Source: Stagonosporopsis chrysanthemi (Eukaryota; Ascomycota; Dothideomycetes; Pleosporales; Didymellaceae). From it: 64,000 nt of DNA. The notes under the pieces are model-generated. The model did no database searches and had not been told where the DNA came from. It saw only the letters and a program-made list of their open reading frames with translations. The stretch is taken from NCBI GenBank assembly GCA_022560025.1, contig JAFISE010000031.1:1-64000 (forward strand), written 5' to 3'. Position numbers and translations under genes: made by a program. Positions 35,397 through 47,228 of this stretch are shown one piece after another (positions within the stretch are counted from its first letter, which is position 1; each line of letters starts with the position of its first letter).

Positions 35397-36491
35397 ATGG
35401 CACATGCGCACGCCACGAATGATGGCCGGGGTACGCACGCCGTCGTCGCCGACGCGAGGAATGCATCAATCACGGTGAGTCGAGTTGCTGTACACTATTG
35501 AGCACCTGAATAGAGCGAACTCTGACTTATCAGATTGGGATATGTGACGGAGTGAATGGTCAATTCAAGCTTGTACCTCGAGACCAGGCTGTTGTGTCCG
35601 TCTTTGACTCCACCTTCCTTGTTGGTGATGGAATCTGGGTACGATTCTATTCTCACATGCACTATGTATGATACTCATACATATCTAGGAAGGGATTCGC
35701 GCAGTCGATGGGCGTATACAGTTCGCCCGCAACCATATCAACCGACTTTTCCAGTCAGCGAAAGCTATGTACATGGACCTCGGTTTATCGAAGGGCAAAT
35801 TACTCCATCTCCTCCATCAAACGCTTGACGCAAACAATCTCCATAACGAGAAACATGTGCACATTCGCCTAGTCATCAGTCGCGGGCTGAAGTCCACACC
35901 CTACCAGAATCCCAAAGTCAACATCGGTCTCCCACTGATCGTCATTATCCCCAAGATCAAAGCCGTCGACCTCTCCTCCAAGGCTAGAGGCCTGCGCCTC
36001 GCAACTACCTGGGTGTGTCGCGGTCGTCCGGACGTGAAAGACGAGCAATGGAACCATATCTCCAAAGCCGCAGACGTACAAGCCTGCATTAGCGCCAACG
36101 TGATGCATGTGGACGAGGCGTTGATGCTGGACCTGCGTGGGTTCGTCAAGACCTGCAACTCCGTCAATTTCTTCATCGTGCGCGGCGATGAAGTGTGGGC
36201 GCCGACCAAGGATAATCATATGTGTGTCGCAGTCACGGCATCCCTGTCCGCGAACTGGATTTCACGCTGACGGAGGTTTATGGCGCGGATGAAGCGTTTT
36301 GTATGGGGACATTCCCGTCGCAAATCCATGTAACAGAGGTTGATGGTCGGCAAATTGGAGACGGGAAGCGTGGGGTTGTCACGGAGAAGATACAGAGGTG
36401 GTATGCGGAGCTTGTCCGAAGCGATGTGGGCAGGACAAGGGAAGAAATTGGGGCTGAGGTTACTGCGCCGCGGAATCTGTCGCGATTGTAG
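35397..36491 (+). pseudogene. Class IV (branched-chain-type) aminotransferase, broken by a small deletion
   Basis: Exons 35397-35474, 35534-35638 and 35689 onward splice cleanly in phase 0 with GTGAGT and GTACGA donors. They give a PLP-dependent fold-type IV aminotransferase: VSVFDSTFLVGDGIW, then GIRAVDGRIQFARNHINRL. A Lys in HISK sits where the catalytic Lys aligns, followed by VDEALMLDLRGFV and NFFIVRGDEVW. At 36222 the frame breaks. The next conserved block (CRSHGIPVRELDFTLTEVYG, then ADEAF and GTF) resumes in another frame and runs to 36491. About eleven codons carrying the conserved G-[IV]-T-R motif, which holds the PLP phosphate, are missing. A loss of about 31 bp explains both facts. 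The gene is probably inactive in this strain, unless the sequence has an error. Confidence 0.75.
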
Positions 36492-37086
36492 CCGCTTCCC
36501 TCTGTTCTCCAGCTTACTTTTTGGAAAATGTGGCCTATCTAGAGGCCTTGCACGACAGGGTTGACAAATGATGAGGCAGTGGTAAGAGTACTTGGTGTAG
36601 ACTTTGAACATATTTACATGCGTAAAGGCTACGACTTTCCCCTCGACTACAATCATCATTAGTCACGAAGAAAATCCTATCAACTCCCGAGCCCCCTTGG
36701 CTAAGCTTTTCGCAAACTTCTGCGATACCTCATTGCTGTGGGGTATTGCGTTACCACTAGCGTACCATGATGCGCCTTAAAGTAGAGCATTTGGTCGACC
36801 AACGCAGGAATGCGGTGCGAAGGTTGCATTGCGGTACGTAAACATGGCAAAATTAGAGGTACAACAGATAGGTCTGAGTGCCTCAAGAAGCCGGTGGTGC
36901 TCTTCCTTCGACTTGGACCCTCAGCGCTCAAGTCAACTTCCTCGGAGAACCCTGCCGAGGCCCCAAAGACACCTTCGCGTACGCCACAGCTCTCATATAC
37001 ATGAGCTGTGAGTCTGTCGTGGATGGCAAGGTGCCAGACAGCCATCTTGAAGACGATCAGGTCCACCCCCTTCATGAAAGCACAAC
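36492..37086. other. Intergenic between two decayed genes
   Basis: No domain is recognised. It may contain the decayed N-terminus of the permease that follows. Frames on both strands are short and overlap one another. Confidence 0.4.
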
Positions 37087-38656
37087 GCCGATGACTTGTG
37101 CTTAAGACAGACTTGGTCATTATGCCTCTCGCGATAGTCTGCATGACCATTATCTTCTTAGACAAGGTGACACCGTAATTTCCTTTTATGGTCGTCTACT
37201 AATCTCTCGAGTTCAAAACGCGTTAGGGTATGCCGCTGTCCTGGGCATCAAGGAAGATGCCCATTTGAAGAACCAAGAGTACAGCTGGCTCGGCAGCATC
37301 TTCTACTTCTGATACCTTGCAATGGAGTTTCTCACGCTCTGGATCATTACCCGTTTACCGGTCGGCAAATACGTTGGCGTATGTCTCACGTGTTGGGGAG
37401 CGTGTCATTGCTTCCTTGCACTTTGTCACAACTTCGCTGGTTGGGCCACGGTGCGCTTCATACTGAGGATACTCGAGGCGGCGACGCTGCCGTGTATGAT
37501 GCTTATAAACGCGATGTGGTATCTGCGCGACGAGCAGCCGCTGCGAACGGCGTTCTGGCACAACACCTTTGCTGGCGTGTTTGGTGGCATCTTATCCTAC
37601 GGGATTGGCAAGATTGGAGGAACGTTGTCAACACGGAAGGTGAAGATATGTAGAGTGCAAGTTGAGCTGGTTGTCAGTGCAGTACATCTTCCTCATATAT
37701 GGCGCTTTCACATTCTTGTTCGGTATGGTCTTTTTCTTCGCAATGTCTGACTCGCCAGATAAGACATGGTTCTTCAATAATCAAGAGAACAGGCTCGCTG
37801 CCGTTCGTCTCGTACCGAATCAGACCAGTGTCAATTCACGAAAGGTAAGTGCATGATCGAAGTAGCAAAGACAGCGCTGACTTGGCGCAGGCGTTACAGC
37901 GCAAGCAGATACTAGAGGCCTTCAAGGATTCAAAGTGCTACATGATGTGGTTTTCAGCTCTTGGCTATGCTGTCGCCAACGCAGGAATTACGAACTTCAA
38001 CCCTTTGATCATCTCCGGATACGGTTTTGGCAAGACCAAGACTTTATTTATGGCAAATCCGCAAGCTGATGTTGCTATGGTTGCTAGTGCGTCGCTGACA
38101 GCGGTCTCAATGTACGTACCGAAGATGCGATGCTTCTTCTGGATTTTCGGAGCTACAATGGGATTGACCAGTGGAATCATGGTGCACACTCTTCACTCAC
38201 CGGAGACAAGGAACGCAAGCCTGGCTGGCGTGTATCTCACGGGCTTCTATAATGTTCCTTGGGTATTCATGTTGAGCCTCAGTAGTTCCAACACTGGCGG
38301 AGCGACGAAAAAGAGCTTTATGGGCATTATTTGCGCTGTCATGTATGGTATTTACAGCACTGGCTGACTGCGCACATTACCAAAACTGACCTTTCGCAGC
38401 TGTTGGTAATATTATTGGTCCACAATTTTTCATTTCGTCACAATCACCTACCTATCCTCTGGGAATCGGCGCTATGTTGGTCGCTTTCATACTCATGGCA
38501 GTCACTGGTGTGGTGTATTACGCTCCCTGCATTTTTGAGAACAGGCGAAGAGACAGAGCGTATGGTGAAGCACAGGACGATGCAGCAATCGGCATGAGAG
38601 CGGAGAAAGACGAATTGACGGATCAGCAGAACGTCAACTTAAGGTACACGTATTAG
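37087..38656 (+). pseudogene. MFS permease of the allantoate/nicotinate (Dal5) type, decayed
   Basis: Recognisable blocks run in order. KTDLVIMP and IFLDK lie at about 37,108-37,166. YAAVLGIKEDAHL begins at 37229, followed by YSWLGSIFYF. At 37310-37312 a TGA stands where the family has Gly or a similar residue (FYF-stop-YLAMEF). Helices then continue through RFILRILEAATLPCMM. Later joins at 37640-37682 (43 nt), 37845-37890 (46 nt) and 38348-38399 (52 nt) splice in frame. The C-terminal part (NAGITNFNPLIISGYGFG, then NASLAGVYLTGFYNVPW) is intact to TAG 38656. A further stop precedes KTDLVIMP, and the first intron cannot be joined without a frameshift. The N-terminal half is therefore broken and the C-terminal half conserved, implying recent loss. 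Confidence 0.75.
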
Positions 38657-38741
38657 ATCTGTTGATATATCAATATAAGGATCTCACCGCAGTGTGTATA
38701 GACCGTGGCTACTGCTAGCTTCCAGTCCACCGAATGATAAC

Positions 38742-41700
38742 TCAGTACGCATCCTCTCTCTTCTCCCAGCTTGTCATGGGCGCAGAGGCGATGTCACCAT
38801 ATCCAGACTGAACAGGCATACCGGCAACAAGCTCGATACTCTTTGGCCCTACGCCACCCTCCTCTAGTGCCCAGATACTGATTGCCACTGTGTTTTCACC
38901 TTGGTAGTTTAAGATACCTTCTGGAACAGGGAATTTGCGTTGCGGCCCGATCCCGTTCGCAAACTTGCCGAAGTGATATCCATTGACCCACAGCTGAGCG
39001 CGCCATCCGCGGCCCTTTCCAGTGAACTCGTCGCCGTTGAAGACAAAGGAGAGAGGTATGTCCCAGCCCTTGGGCATGTCGAGTTTGATCGTTGTTTGGT
39101 AGAAGCGCACGCCAGGCTTATCCAACTGAGACCCGGGCAGGACATCACTGGTCCAAGACTCTGTTGGCGCAGATGGAAGGTGGAAACCGTTTCTCTCTGG
39201 GTATAATGCGCCTTCATTCAACGGGCCACGGGGACCGCCACGGTAGTCCTCACCGCCGAGGTTTCCGGTAATCTTCCATCGGATGCCATCATCAGAGCGT
39301 GTTGAGTTTGAATGAGACGCTAGGGGTGTGTGACCAGGGAAATCATATCCGAGGATTCCACGAGGCGTTTTCATTTCATTGTAGCCTACAAACCTGCGCG
39401 ATGTTAGTACATATTACGTAATATATCAGGAAATGGATCGAGACACACCAATTTCCATTGTGGCCCATGTGATCCACAAGCACGGTAAGAACGTAGTTCG
39501 AGTCACGCTGCAGTTTTGGAAGAGACAGCGTCTGGTTGGCAATTGCCGCTTCGCCAGTTCCGGTCCAAGACGACAGAAAGGTGGAGTTAACCCAAGCAGA
39601 GTACGCGAATGCGGAACCACCAGACACGTTGAGATGCAGCACGGTCTCATTGCCGGTCGCGGCGAAGTGACCACGAAAGATCAAGGATCCTGCGTTGTAG
39701 CCATACTCTGCACCCCAGAGCACAGTGGGTGTGGTGAGATTCCAGTATGTGTTGTTAGTCTCGGTATGGTCTGCGTCGGTCCACGCAGAATCATCGTAAT
39801 CAAGTTGCAATTCAGGTAGCGCTTCGATAGACTTCCACGCAAGTGCATTCAGGTCGGGAACACTGATTTTTGGTACCGAGAATTCCACAGTACCTTTGAG
39901 GAACCCGTTGCGGTCATGTTGTACTTTAAGCTCATCGCCGTTCCATGATAGGCTGTTGATGCTCTCATGTGCGCCGCCAACAACTTCGATGGTCGTGGTA
40001 GAATTGGTGTCGCCAACAAGTTCGATCTTCCCGTTCGAGACCGTTGCACTGCGGACAAGGTAGCCAGCATGCACGATCAAGTCGGACGAAGGTGTGTAGT
40101 CGTGCGAGTACGCTTGACCTGCGGGCAGAGTACTCACGGTCCAGTAGTTGTAAGCCTCGTTGCGGGAAACGATGATGATGTATAGGTCCGAGCCAATCCG
40201 CACAACTCGTCGCTTTGCCTCCGTCTTCCAGTTCAGAATGGTATTGCCATTGCGATTGCCGAATTTGACGCCGGAGCCTTCAACGGCAGTAGCGCCGCTA
40301 GTCTTCGAGACAGCAAGCTCGTGAGTTTCATTTGGGCCTCCGTAGACAACGACTACGCTTCGACTACCATATTTCTTCCACGTGAAGATTTCAGCTGTGG
40401 AATAGAGCAAGTTGAAGCCACCAACGTCGTAGTCCGTAACGTGAATCTTGCTGTCGCGGCCGTTGATGGACAGCTGCCCTCCAAGTTGTGGTAGAGTCAG
40501 GTTACCAGCACTAGTCTTGAGTTTGAGCTTATAGCTTGTTGATTCAAGGCTGTTGTATTTCGTTTGGCGTGTGACATAGAAATTCGTAATGTTGCCGAAC
40601 AGAGGTGTTGTGGTGATGTCTTTGCTATCTGTGTAGATTCCAGTGGTGTTGTAGCCAGGTACTGCACTGGCCAGAGCCGGCGATGCATGCACAAAGTTGG
40701 CAATAAGCTTAGCCTCACTGTATTTCTCACGGTGAACTTGTCGTTCTTCAGTGATACTATATCAGGGTCAGCAGTCAACTCATGAATAGGCACTGACAAA
40801 GCGACTGACCAGCTCCCGTAATCGTAAGATGTGTAGCCTCCTGCATGTCCCAAGTTACCCCAGTTCGTGCCTCCAAATGTCTAATGTCTGTCAGAAGGCG
40901 ACAAATACAGAGAACGGGCGGCGAAACCATAGACATACCATGTAAACGTTGAAGATGGTGGCGCCAGCTGCGATGTTGTTCTTGTAGAAAACGCGTTCAA
41001 ACTCATGGTTTGTGAATTCGGCGCATTTCTCAAAGCCATCTCCGCCCCATGGCTGATAAGCTCCACCTTGATACTCGACAAGCTGACCGCGTTATTTCAT
41101 GATTTGCGCTGCTTTGGGATATTCTTACCGTATAGGGTGTGCTCGGACTTTGCTCAAGGTGTGTTTCTCGCCAGTTAGCAGGCAATGCGTCGTCAATCCA
41201 ATAAGTGGGATCTGTGCAGTTCATGCCAAGAGGATACGCATCGTGACCATAGATGTCCACGGCAGCTTCGGTCCCAGGTGCATTGATCCCAGATGGCCAG
41301 GCAACGTTGTTGATCATCGGAACGTTGATTCCGAGGTCACGAAACTGCTTCATAAGATGGTTCATGTAGTCGGCATCCGGGAAGGTGACATTGTTGAGCC
41401 CTGCGCTGTATTCGTTTTCCGGCTGGAACAGAATGATGGGACCGCCTGGAAATGCCTAGTCAGTGACATCTGAAAAAGAGTTTGTTCACAAGTGTCGTAC
41501 CGTTCGTGATCTGTGCCTTCGCGAGAATTGGGGTGATGTTCTCGATGTAATTCTTGGATGCTGCCTGATAATCGGCATCTGGTGTGCGAAGATTGCCAGA
41601 AATCCTCTGCAGAAAGCCGGGAAACCCTCCTCCTGATACTTCAGCGTTGATGTAGGGGCCCGGTCGCTACACAATCAGCATGTTTCGCACTCAATGACAC

Positions 41701-42147
41701 CTAGACTTACCGCTACCAAGTACACCCCAACCTTTTTGGCCGCCTCAAAGAACGGCCCATAGTCAAAAACGCCTTCGGCCTGAAATGACCCCTGCTTTGA
41801 CTCGTGTAGAACCCAGGGTGTGTAGATAGAAATACCGTTGTATCCCAAGGCTTTGATCTTTTGAAAGATGTCTAACCACAAACCCGGCACTGGCAGTCTG
41901 CAAACCATCAGCACCGAACACTACTATCCGACAGTGGCACGAACCTGAAAGGATGAACCTCGCCACCCCAGAAGATGATGCGTTCACCATGGACGAACAA
42001 GGAGTGTTCATCCCATGTCACAATGTCCTGAAGTGGTGCACGTTCGGCGATGATGAAGTCGCTCGGTTTACCACCTATTGCGCGGCCCACAACATGCGTG
42101 GGTTGCCAACAGAGCACGGCTCCGACGATGAACTGCTTGATCCTCAT
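38742..42147 (-). CDS. lacA: Secreted beta-galactosidase, GH35 (1015 aa, 8 exons)
   Basis: Exons on the - strand are 42147-41945, 41897-41711, 41666-41501, 41445-41129, 41082-40939, 40880-40810, 40756-39449 and 39393-38742. All seven introns are 44-58 nt and the frame closes exactly to 1016 codons. The signal peptide covers about residues 1-20. The GH35 TIM barrel has the acid/base E197 in FQPENEYS and the nucleophile E294 in LVEYQGG. The beta-rich domains follow, with many N-glycosylation sites, ending in the jelly-roll region (WDIPLSFVFNG, WRAQLWVNGYHFG). The length matches fungal LacA-type enzymes of about 1000 aa. It releases terminal beta-galactose from plant cell-wall galactans, xyloglucan and lactose outside the cell. 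The symbol is by family similarity. Confidence 0.93.
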
Positions 42148-42480
42148 GATCGTCCTGTATCACCAGTGTAGAATCTCAGTTCGTTGAGACCGAACGTGCA
42201 CACCGACCATTATGTACTCAAAGCCCCACATCACCGAATTTCACGTCATACGAATATTATCTAACCAAGCCGGTTCAATTGCTGATCCTCGATACCCGAA
42301 ACATCACGGAGCGCACTGTCCATGTAACTTTCTACCATTGCTGCGGTGAAGTCTACGAGGAACAAGGTGGGGACGGATAAATACTCCACCGTTGCGGTGC
42401 GGGGTGCGTAATTAACGAGGGCCAAAAACGGGCCGCGCCCGCAGACCGGGTGGCGTGAAGCTTCGAGTCGGGAGCATTAC
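42148..42480. promoter_or_regulatory. Promoter region of the beta-galactosidase gene
   Basis: These 333 bp lie between the stop of the upstream MFS gene and the LacA start, both on the - strand. The region must hold the LacA promoter. No TATA box or XlnR/Gal-type site could be assigned with confidence. Confidence 0.4.
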
Positions 42481-44124
42481 CTAAAGGTCGTTTCTCCGAC
42501 TGCCGTTTGGCGGGAAGCGCGAAAAGCAAAGGACTGTGAAGCCAAGCAAGGCAACAGAAGCGTTGCAAACGAACACCAGGTGGATTTTCCCGACTTCTGC
42601 AAGCGCGGCAAAGACCAGACCAAAGACCGCTGTAGTAGATAGCCTTGCAATGTTTTCGACCAGGGTGATTCCGCTTAGCGCGTCTACGCGCTGGTTGTTC
42701 GGAAGCATCTGCAGGATTGTGCCCTTGGAAGAAGCAGCAGTCCCGGCAGCAAGTGGGAGAAGGGCTGCTACTATGTAGAGCTGGTGGCCTTTTGAGACGA
42801 AAACAGCTAGTCCCGTCAAAGCGCCGTCCAGAAGGAGGCTGAACCTGGCATACATGAGATCGAACGCGAAAGTCTGCTTCTGCGCAGGGAGCGGTGGCCC
42901 TGTCGGTTCTACATCATTGTCCATCGGATCGACTGGCCCGATCTCGTTTGGTGAAGTAGGGACACGCTGTTCGCTCAGCAGAGGTTCGTCTTCTGCGGAC
43001 CCGGCTGGAGTCGCATCTTCCGGCTCCAACCAGGCCCTACCTGCAGCAATGATGCGGGGAAATATGAATGAGAGAAAGAACCCTCGCAAAGAAGAATACA
43101 TAAAGATAAGCCAACCGTTGGCTCTAGTACCAAACTCAAATTCATCAGTCGCATACATCTGGAGTAGTGTTGGAATGTATCCAGTGGCAAGAATGCCCAA
43201 GAACACACCGAGACCCAGTGTTAGCGCCCCAAATTGTGTACTTCTGCGGCCATCACTGAGTGACCATTCTTGAGGAGCGAAGATCTTCAGTGGTCCGAAG
43301 AAACGTCCAAGGCCGATTGAGGGTGGACGGGCCTGTTTGTCGTCTTCTTCATGTGGAGGGGTAGAAGGAAGACAGACTACAACGTAGATGCATGATAGGA
43401 GGAACAAGACGACTGTCATGCGGAATGGGGCTATGATCCCAAATGCTTCTCCGATGAGACCTCCGATCAGAAAGCCGACGGCCGCGCCAAACAGCATGCA
43501 GCCTTGAAGGCGGCCCAATGCTCCCGTCCGAGCTTCGTGCTCGACAACATCTGCGATGAACGAATTCAGAGCAAGAACATAACCATTCGGACCGCCGAAC
43601 ACAGTGATGATTTGACTGGCTTGCAATATGAAGATACCTGCGCTGGAGCCCTTCGAGACCCCAACATTCTGCACAAGCAGCCTGACTGCGGGCCAGAAGA
43701 TCTGGATCGCGAGGGCTCTCTTGACTCCCAGACGCTTGATGGTCCAGCCAGTGACGAGTAAGTTGACAAGGCCGAATAGAGTCGTCGAGCCACCGAGGAG
43801 AGCCACAGCCCGCGCAGTGCCAGCTTCAATTTCGTGCTTTGCACAGGCGTCTTTTGCCGTGGGGTCGCGGACGTGATTTGGATCCTCGTAGTATGCGTCG
43901 CAAGTCATCACCCGGAAGACATACAGCATTGGCACCTGGGTGATGCCAAAGGAGAGCGAGACCAGGAAGGCGCAGAGCATGAGGCGCCACTGCACGGAAC
44001 TGCTCCGCGATGCGGCTCCGGCTTCTTCTGACTTTGTGCGCGACAACAACGGCGTTGTTTCGCTCTCGGTCCGCCGACCATCCGACTCTTGCATCGTAGC
44101 CATAAAGCGCCTCGAGGTGACCAT
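42481..44124 (-). CDS. Major facilitator superfamily transporter (547 aa)
   Basis: This is a single exon starting at the ATG at 44124. An N-terminal cytosolic tail with a dileucine-like TTPLLSR motif is followed by about 12 hydrophobic segments. A long loop after the first helix contains Cys residues (MTCDAYYEDPNHV, then KDACAKH). Helices resembling the MFS_1 family follow (GGSTTLFGLVNLLVTGWTIKRLGVKRAL). An acidic central loop lies around residues 365-410 and carries a second dileucine signal (DEPLLSEQ). The two dileucine motifs suggest vacuolar or endosomal sorting. The layout resembles tetracycline-resistance and proton-coupled folate-type carriers rather than sugar porters, so the adjacent beta-galactosidase does not define its substrate. 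Confidence 0.85.
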   Translation of the reverse strand: MVTSRRFMATMQESDGRRTESETTPLLSRTKSEEAGAASRSSSVQWRLMLCAFLVSLSFGITQVPMLYVFRVMTCDAYYEDPNHVRDPTAKDACAKHEIEAGTARAVALLGGSTTLFGLVNLLVTGWTIKRLGVKRALAIQIFWPAVRLLVQNVGVSKGSSAGIFILQASQIITVFGGPNGYVLALNSFIADVVEHEARTGALGRLQGCMLFGAAVGFLIGGLIGEAFGIIAPFRMTVVLFLLSCIYVVVCLPSTPPHEEDDKQARPPSIGLGRFFGPLKIFAPQEWSLSDGRRSTQFGALTLGLGVFLGILATGYIPTLLQMYATDEFEFGTRANGWLIFMYSSLRGFFLSFIFPRIIAAGRAWLEPEDATPAGSAEDEPLLSEQRVPTSPNEIGPVDPMDNDVEPTGPPLPAQKQTFAFDLMYARFSLLLDGALTGLAVFVSKGHQLYIVAALLPLAAGTAASSKGTILQMLPNNQRVDALSGITLVENIARLSTTAVFGLVFAALAEVGKIHLVFVCNASVALLGFTVLCFSRFPPNGSRRNDL

Positions 44125-45128
44125 GTGGGATTATTGAGCCAGTGTGAAAGGTGTGCGGGAATAATAACAAGAGCAGGCAGAGGCTGCTACTGTCTGTGCG
44201 TCACCGACTTTCGGCTCGGCTCTTCGAGAAATGTCGCCATCGAGGAGGAGGTGCGAGCCACCCACAAGACGCCAGAACAACAGCCCCGGTAGGTATTAAA
44301 CCTTCCAGAAACCACGGTGTATTTACCAGAGCCACTCATCAAACCTCTTGCATCGGCCTTTCTCTATTGCCGCACCAGGAATCCAGCATTCACGTGGCTG
44401 CTGTGAACCACAAGCCCTGACACGCAGCAAATGCCCTTTGAATCCTTCGCGAGATCGGGCACGCACGCGCGCGAAAGCACAGATAGAAGAGAGACAATAA
44501 AGCCGGGGACTACCATCAATCGCCTGTGACTGGCACGGGATCTTCGGTCGGCCGGTCTCACTTGATAATGATACGGCCACAGAAACACACGAGGCCCTTG
44601 ATTTATTCTCTTGCACAACACCAGATGGGCCAAGTCCTTCGACGCCCACGGCTGGCTCTCAAGATTCGTTCTCGCTTGTGAGGCCTTAATCAGTGAACAA
44701 AAGAGTTAAACCAATCGCCGTCGTTGGTGGCGAGAGCAGTGCCGTTCGATTCGTCCTCGCTCTCGCTTCGAGGGTGTCGAAGATGCACCACTATGTCCGG
44801 GAGAGAACCTGGGTTGCGGGTCAAAATGCTTAATACATAGTTAATAGAGTAATGCATGCGTCATAAGATGGCGGCGTAGTAGCTTGATGAGTGTGCGTGC
44901 CATGAAAGCACAGCAATCGGTGCGAGTGGAGGGGTTGCTGTCAAGGTTGGCGGAAGTTGTGGGCAAGAGGAAGGGAGCGAGGGGGGCCGGGGGGCAGATA
45001 GTTGATAGACTGAACATTCTTGCCGCAATTTCGTCTCTATCCAACCACTCCTACACACCCGCTGCCAAACTCTTACACAAACACGTTGGCTACATCACTC
45101 CCAGCAGACTCTTCCTCCCTCCGTTAAT
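44125..45128. other. Intergenic, nothing recognised
   Basis: This is a 1.0-kb gap between the 5' end of the MFS gene and the 3' end of the F-box gene. Short frames on both strands lack domains. Confidence 0.4.
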
Positions 45129-46909
45129 TCACCAGAAACTCTTCCAGTCCGTAACGCTCCGTACATACTCATCCATATGCCGCTCCCTGGCAGCTCCAAA
45201 TCCCCTCACAACAGCGCGATCACCGTCCCCCAACTCCCTGACGTGCTCCAGCGAGCTCCCAGTCCCGACACGATAGTGATAGACAAGCGGCGCGGAGTCC
45301 GACGGCCAAAACTCGACGTCTCGTCTCATCTCAAGCGTGATGGTCTTGAGTGCAATTTCCTGTGCCGCGAAGGCCTCATGAATAGTTGTGGCCCATGCGT
45401 TCATCCACTGCAGGCTGTTTTGCGGGTTCTCGACCGTCTGCGGACCGACGATGTAGAGGTGGTCGAGGCGAAACGGACGGACGGTCAAGGTTGCGTAGGA
45501 TAGCTAGGAGTTGTTCAGTCGGGTACATGGGGGTTGTGGTGTGGGGTGGACTTACTGCCAGGGCCTTCACATCGCGCACAAAGCGCATGCTGTGGGCCTT
45601 GCTGAGCTGGGCGATCGGCTTGCACATCGAGTCGTTCTCGACGCCGAGGCTGGTGAGCTGGGGGAGCTTCGACAGCAGGGTGTCTATGATGTTGACGGGC
45701 AGGGAGCCGATGCGGAGCGAGAGGGTTTCGATATGTGCTGGTAGACTCGTGATTAGGCCGTTCTTGCCGAGGAACTTGATGGTCAGGTGCGGAGGCAGTT
45801 GGATGGTGAGGTGGCGAAGACGCGAAAGAGACCGGATGAAGGTCGCGATGTACGAGCAGTCCTTCGTTTCGGTCGCCTCAAACGCCGTGTACTTTATCCA
45901 GACGAAGTTTTCCAGACGGTTATCCTGAAGCTGCATACTCTCCATGAAGTCCTGCACATCGTAGCAGTTCATCAGCTCGAGGGTCTCCAGACTGAAGAAG
46001 GAGATAAGTGCTGTGAGACCTGTCATACACACATCCGTCAGACTGAGGCGCTTCAAGCTGAGCGGTTCGACAGGCTGGTCGAATATGCTGGTGAGAATGG
46101 TTCGTAAAGACTGAGAGACGAAGCTTGGACTGTCGTGGTAGCTTCCAAACAGCGCGAGAGACTCCTGAGCGACACCGCACTTCCTTGACATCTTCTGCAC
46201 TGATCTCAGATCTGCATTCTTGCGAACCAAGAGGTCTTTTCCGCTCCTTGTCATGACATGTAGACGCAGGCCCGAAAAGTAATCCGTGGACTCGGCGTCA
46301 TCCCGGAAGTCCTTGTGAGCCTTAGGAAAAACGATTTGTCGTATGTTTTCCGCGCGGGCAAGAAGTTCGTCCAGCATCGTGTAGTCGCAGGCTCGGAGAG
46401 AAGCGTTGTTGTGCGTGAAGACCAGGGCTTGCAGACTGGCGATCTCGATGTTGGTGTTGATGAGTGAAAGTGTCTCCGTCATGTCCACTGCAGTAGCGTT
46501 CGGCGTAGCACACAGAGCGAGCTTCCTGACATGCTTGAGTGCATTTGCTGTCTCGGCGACGAGGCAGGGCTGTCGCCTTGGAGGGTCGCCGGATAGCTGA
46601 TGGCCAACGCGGATGACGGAGCATTCCCACAGCCTTACAATGCCGATTCTGGCAAGCTTGCGACAGCTCGCCCTGATCGCAGAAATCTCCTCAATCACTT
46701 CAAGCTACAACAGATCAGCGCTGTTCATATCGCAAGTACAGTGCACATACATAGCTCAGAACCTGTTCTATGAGCTCCTCAGGGAGTTGGAGGAAAGTGT
46801 GCTTGCGAGCTAACAAAGCGGCGATTCTCTTGGACCTGCGGACGCCTTGTTTTGGAGCGATCGCATGTTCTTGCTCAGCGCGCTTGCGCTTCGCTGACTG
46901 GCGTGGCAT
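45129..46909 (-). CDS. F-box protein (560 aa)
   Basis: Exons are 46909-46751, 46704-45556 and 45503-45129, with introns of 46 and 52 nt, all phase 0. Residues 1-35 are basic and look like a nuclear signal (PRQSAKRKRAEQ, VRRSKRIAALL). The F-box begins at about residue 38 (FLQLPEELIEQVLSY, then LEVIEEISAIRASCRKL). The first intron splits it, and the join restores the classic motif. The remainder contains leucine-rich stretches (SLKRLSLTDVCMTGLTALISF) resembling degenerate LRRs used for substrate binding. It probably acts as an SCF ubiquitin-ligase receptor. The substrate is unknown. Confidence 0.8.
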
Positions 46910-47117
46910 GGTTTTGCAAACGAAGTATCGAGTAGGTTCGCAGGCGGAGGGGTTGCAGAATGAAATTACGAGGAGAGTCTGCAATTTTATCGAGGTCGGA
47001 CCAGTGGGAGACGCACTGCCCGTGGCCAGGGTGCCTTCACTCTCACCTTCACTTCCGCTTTGGACCTGTGCTAGCGGCACACGTGCTCATGCCAAGCGCA
47101 CTGCTGCCTCGCTGGCT

Positions 47118-47125
47118 TATAAAAG
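47118..47125 (+). promoter_or_regulatory. TATA-like box followed by a C/T-rich tract
   Basis: TATAAAAG is followed within 30 bp by a pyrimidine-rich run and, 104 bp after its end, by the ATG at 47229. This arrangement is common in fungal core promoters. It may drive the small frame at 47229, or be part of the divergent control region of the F-box gene. Confidence 0.35.
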
Positions 47126-47228
47126 TCTTCGTCGCTCTCTCCCCCCCTCTACCTTATACCCAACACCACCTTTTCTTGTATCTTTGGCCCAGCCACTCAT
47201 CGCTATCCGCTTGTCTCTCGATTTGGTC

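Noticed and set aside
35767..36270. 167-aa frame read as a complete gene
   Set aside because: It is an internal exon of the aminotransferase, and its last 16 codons are out-of-frame reading beyond the deletion.
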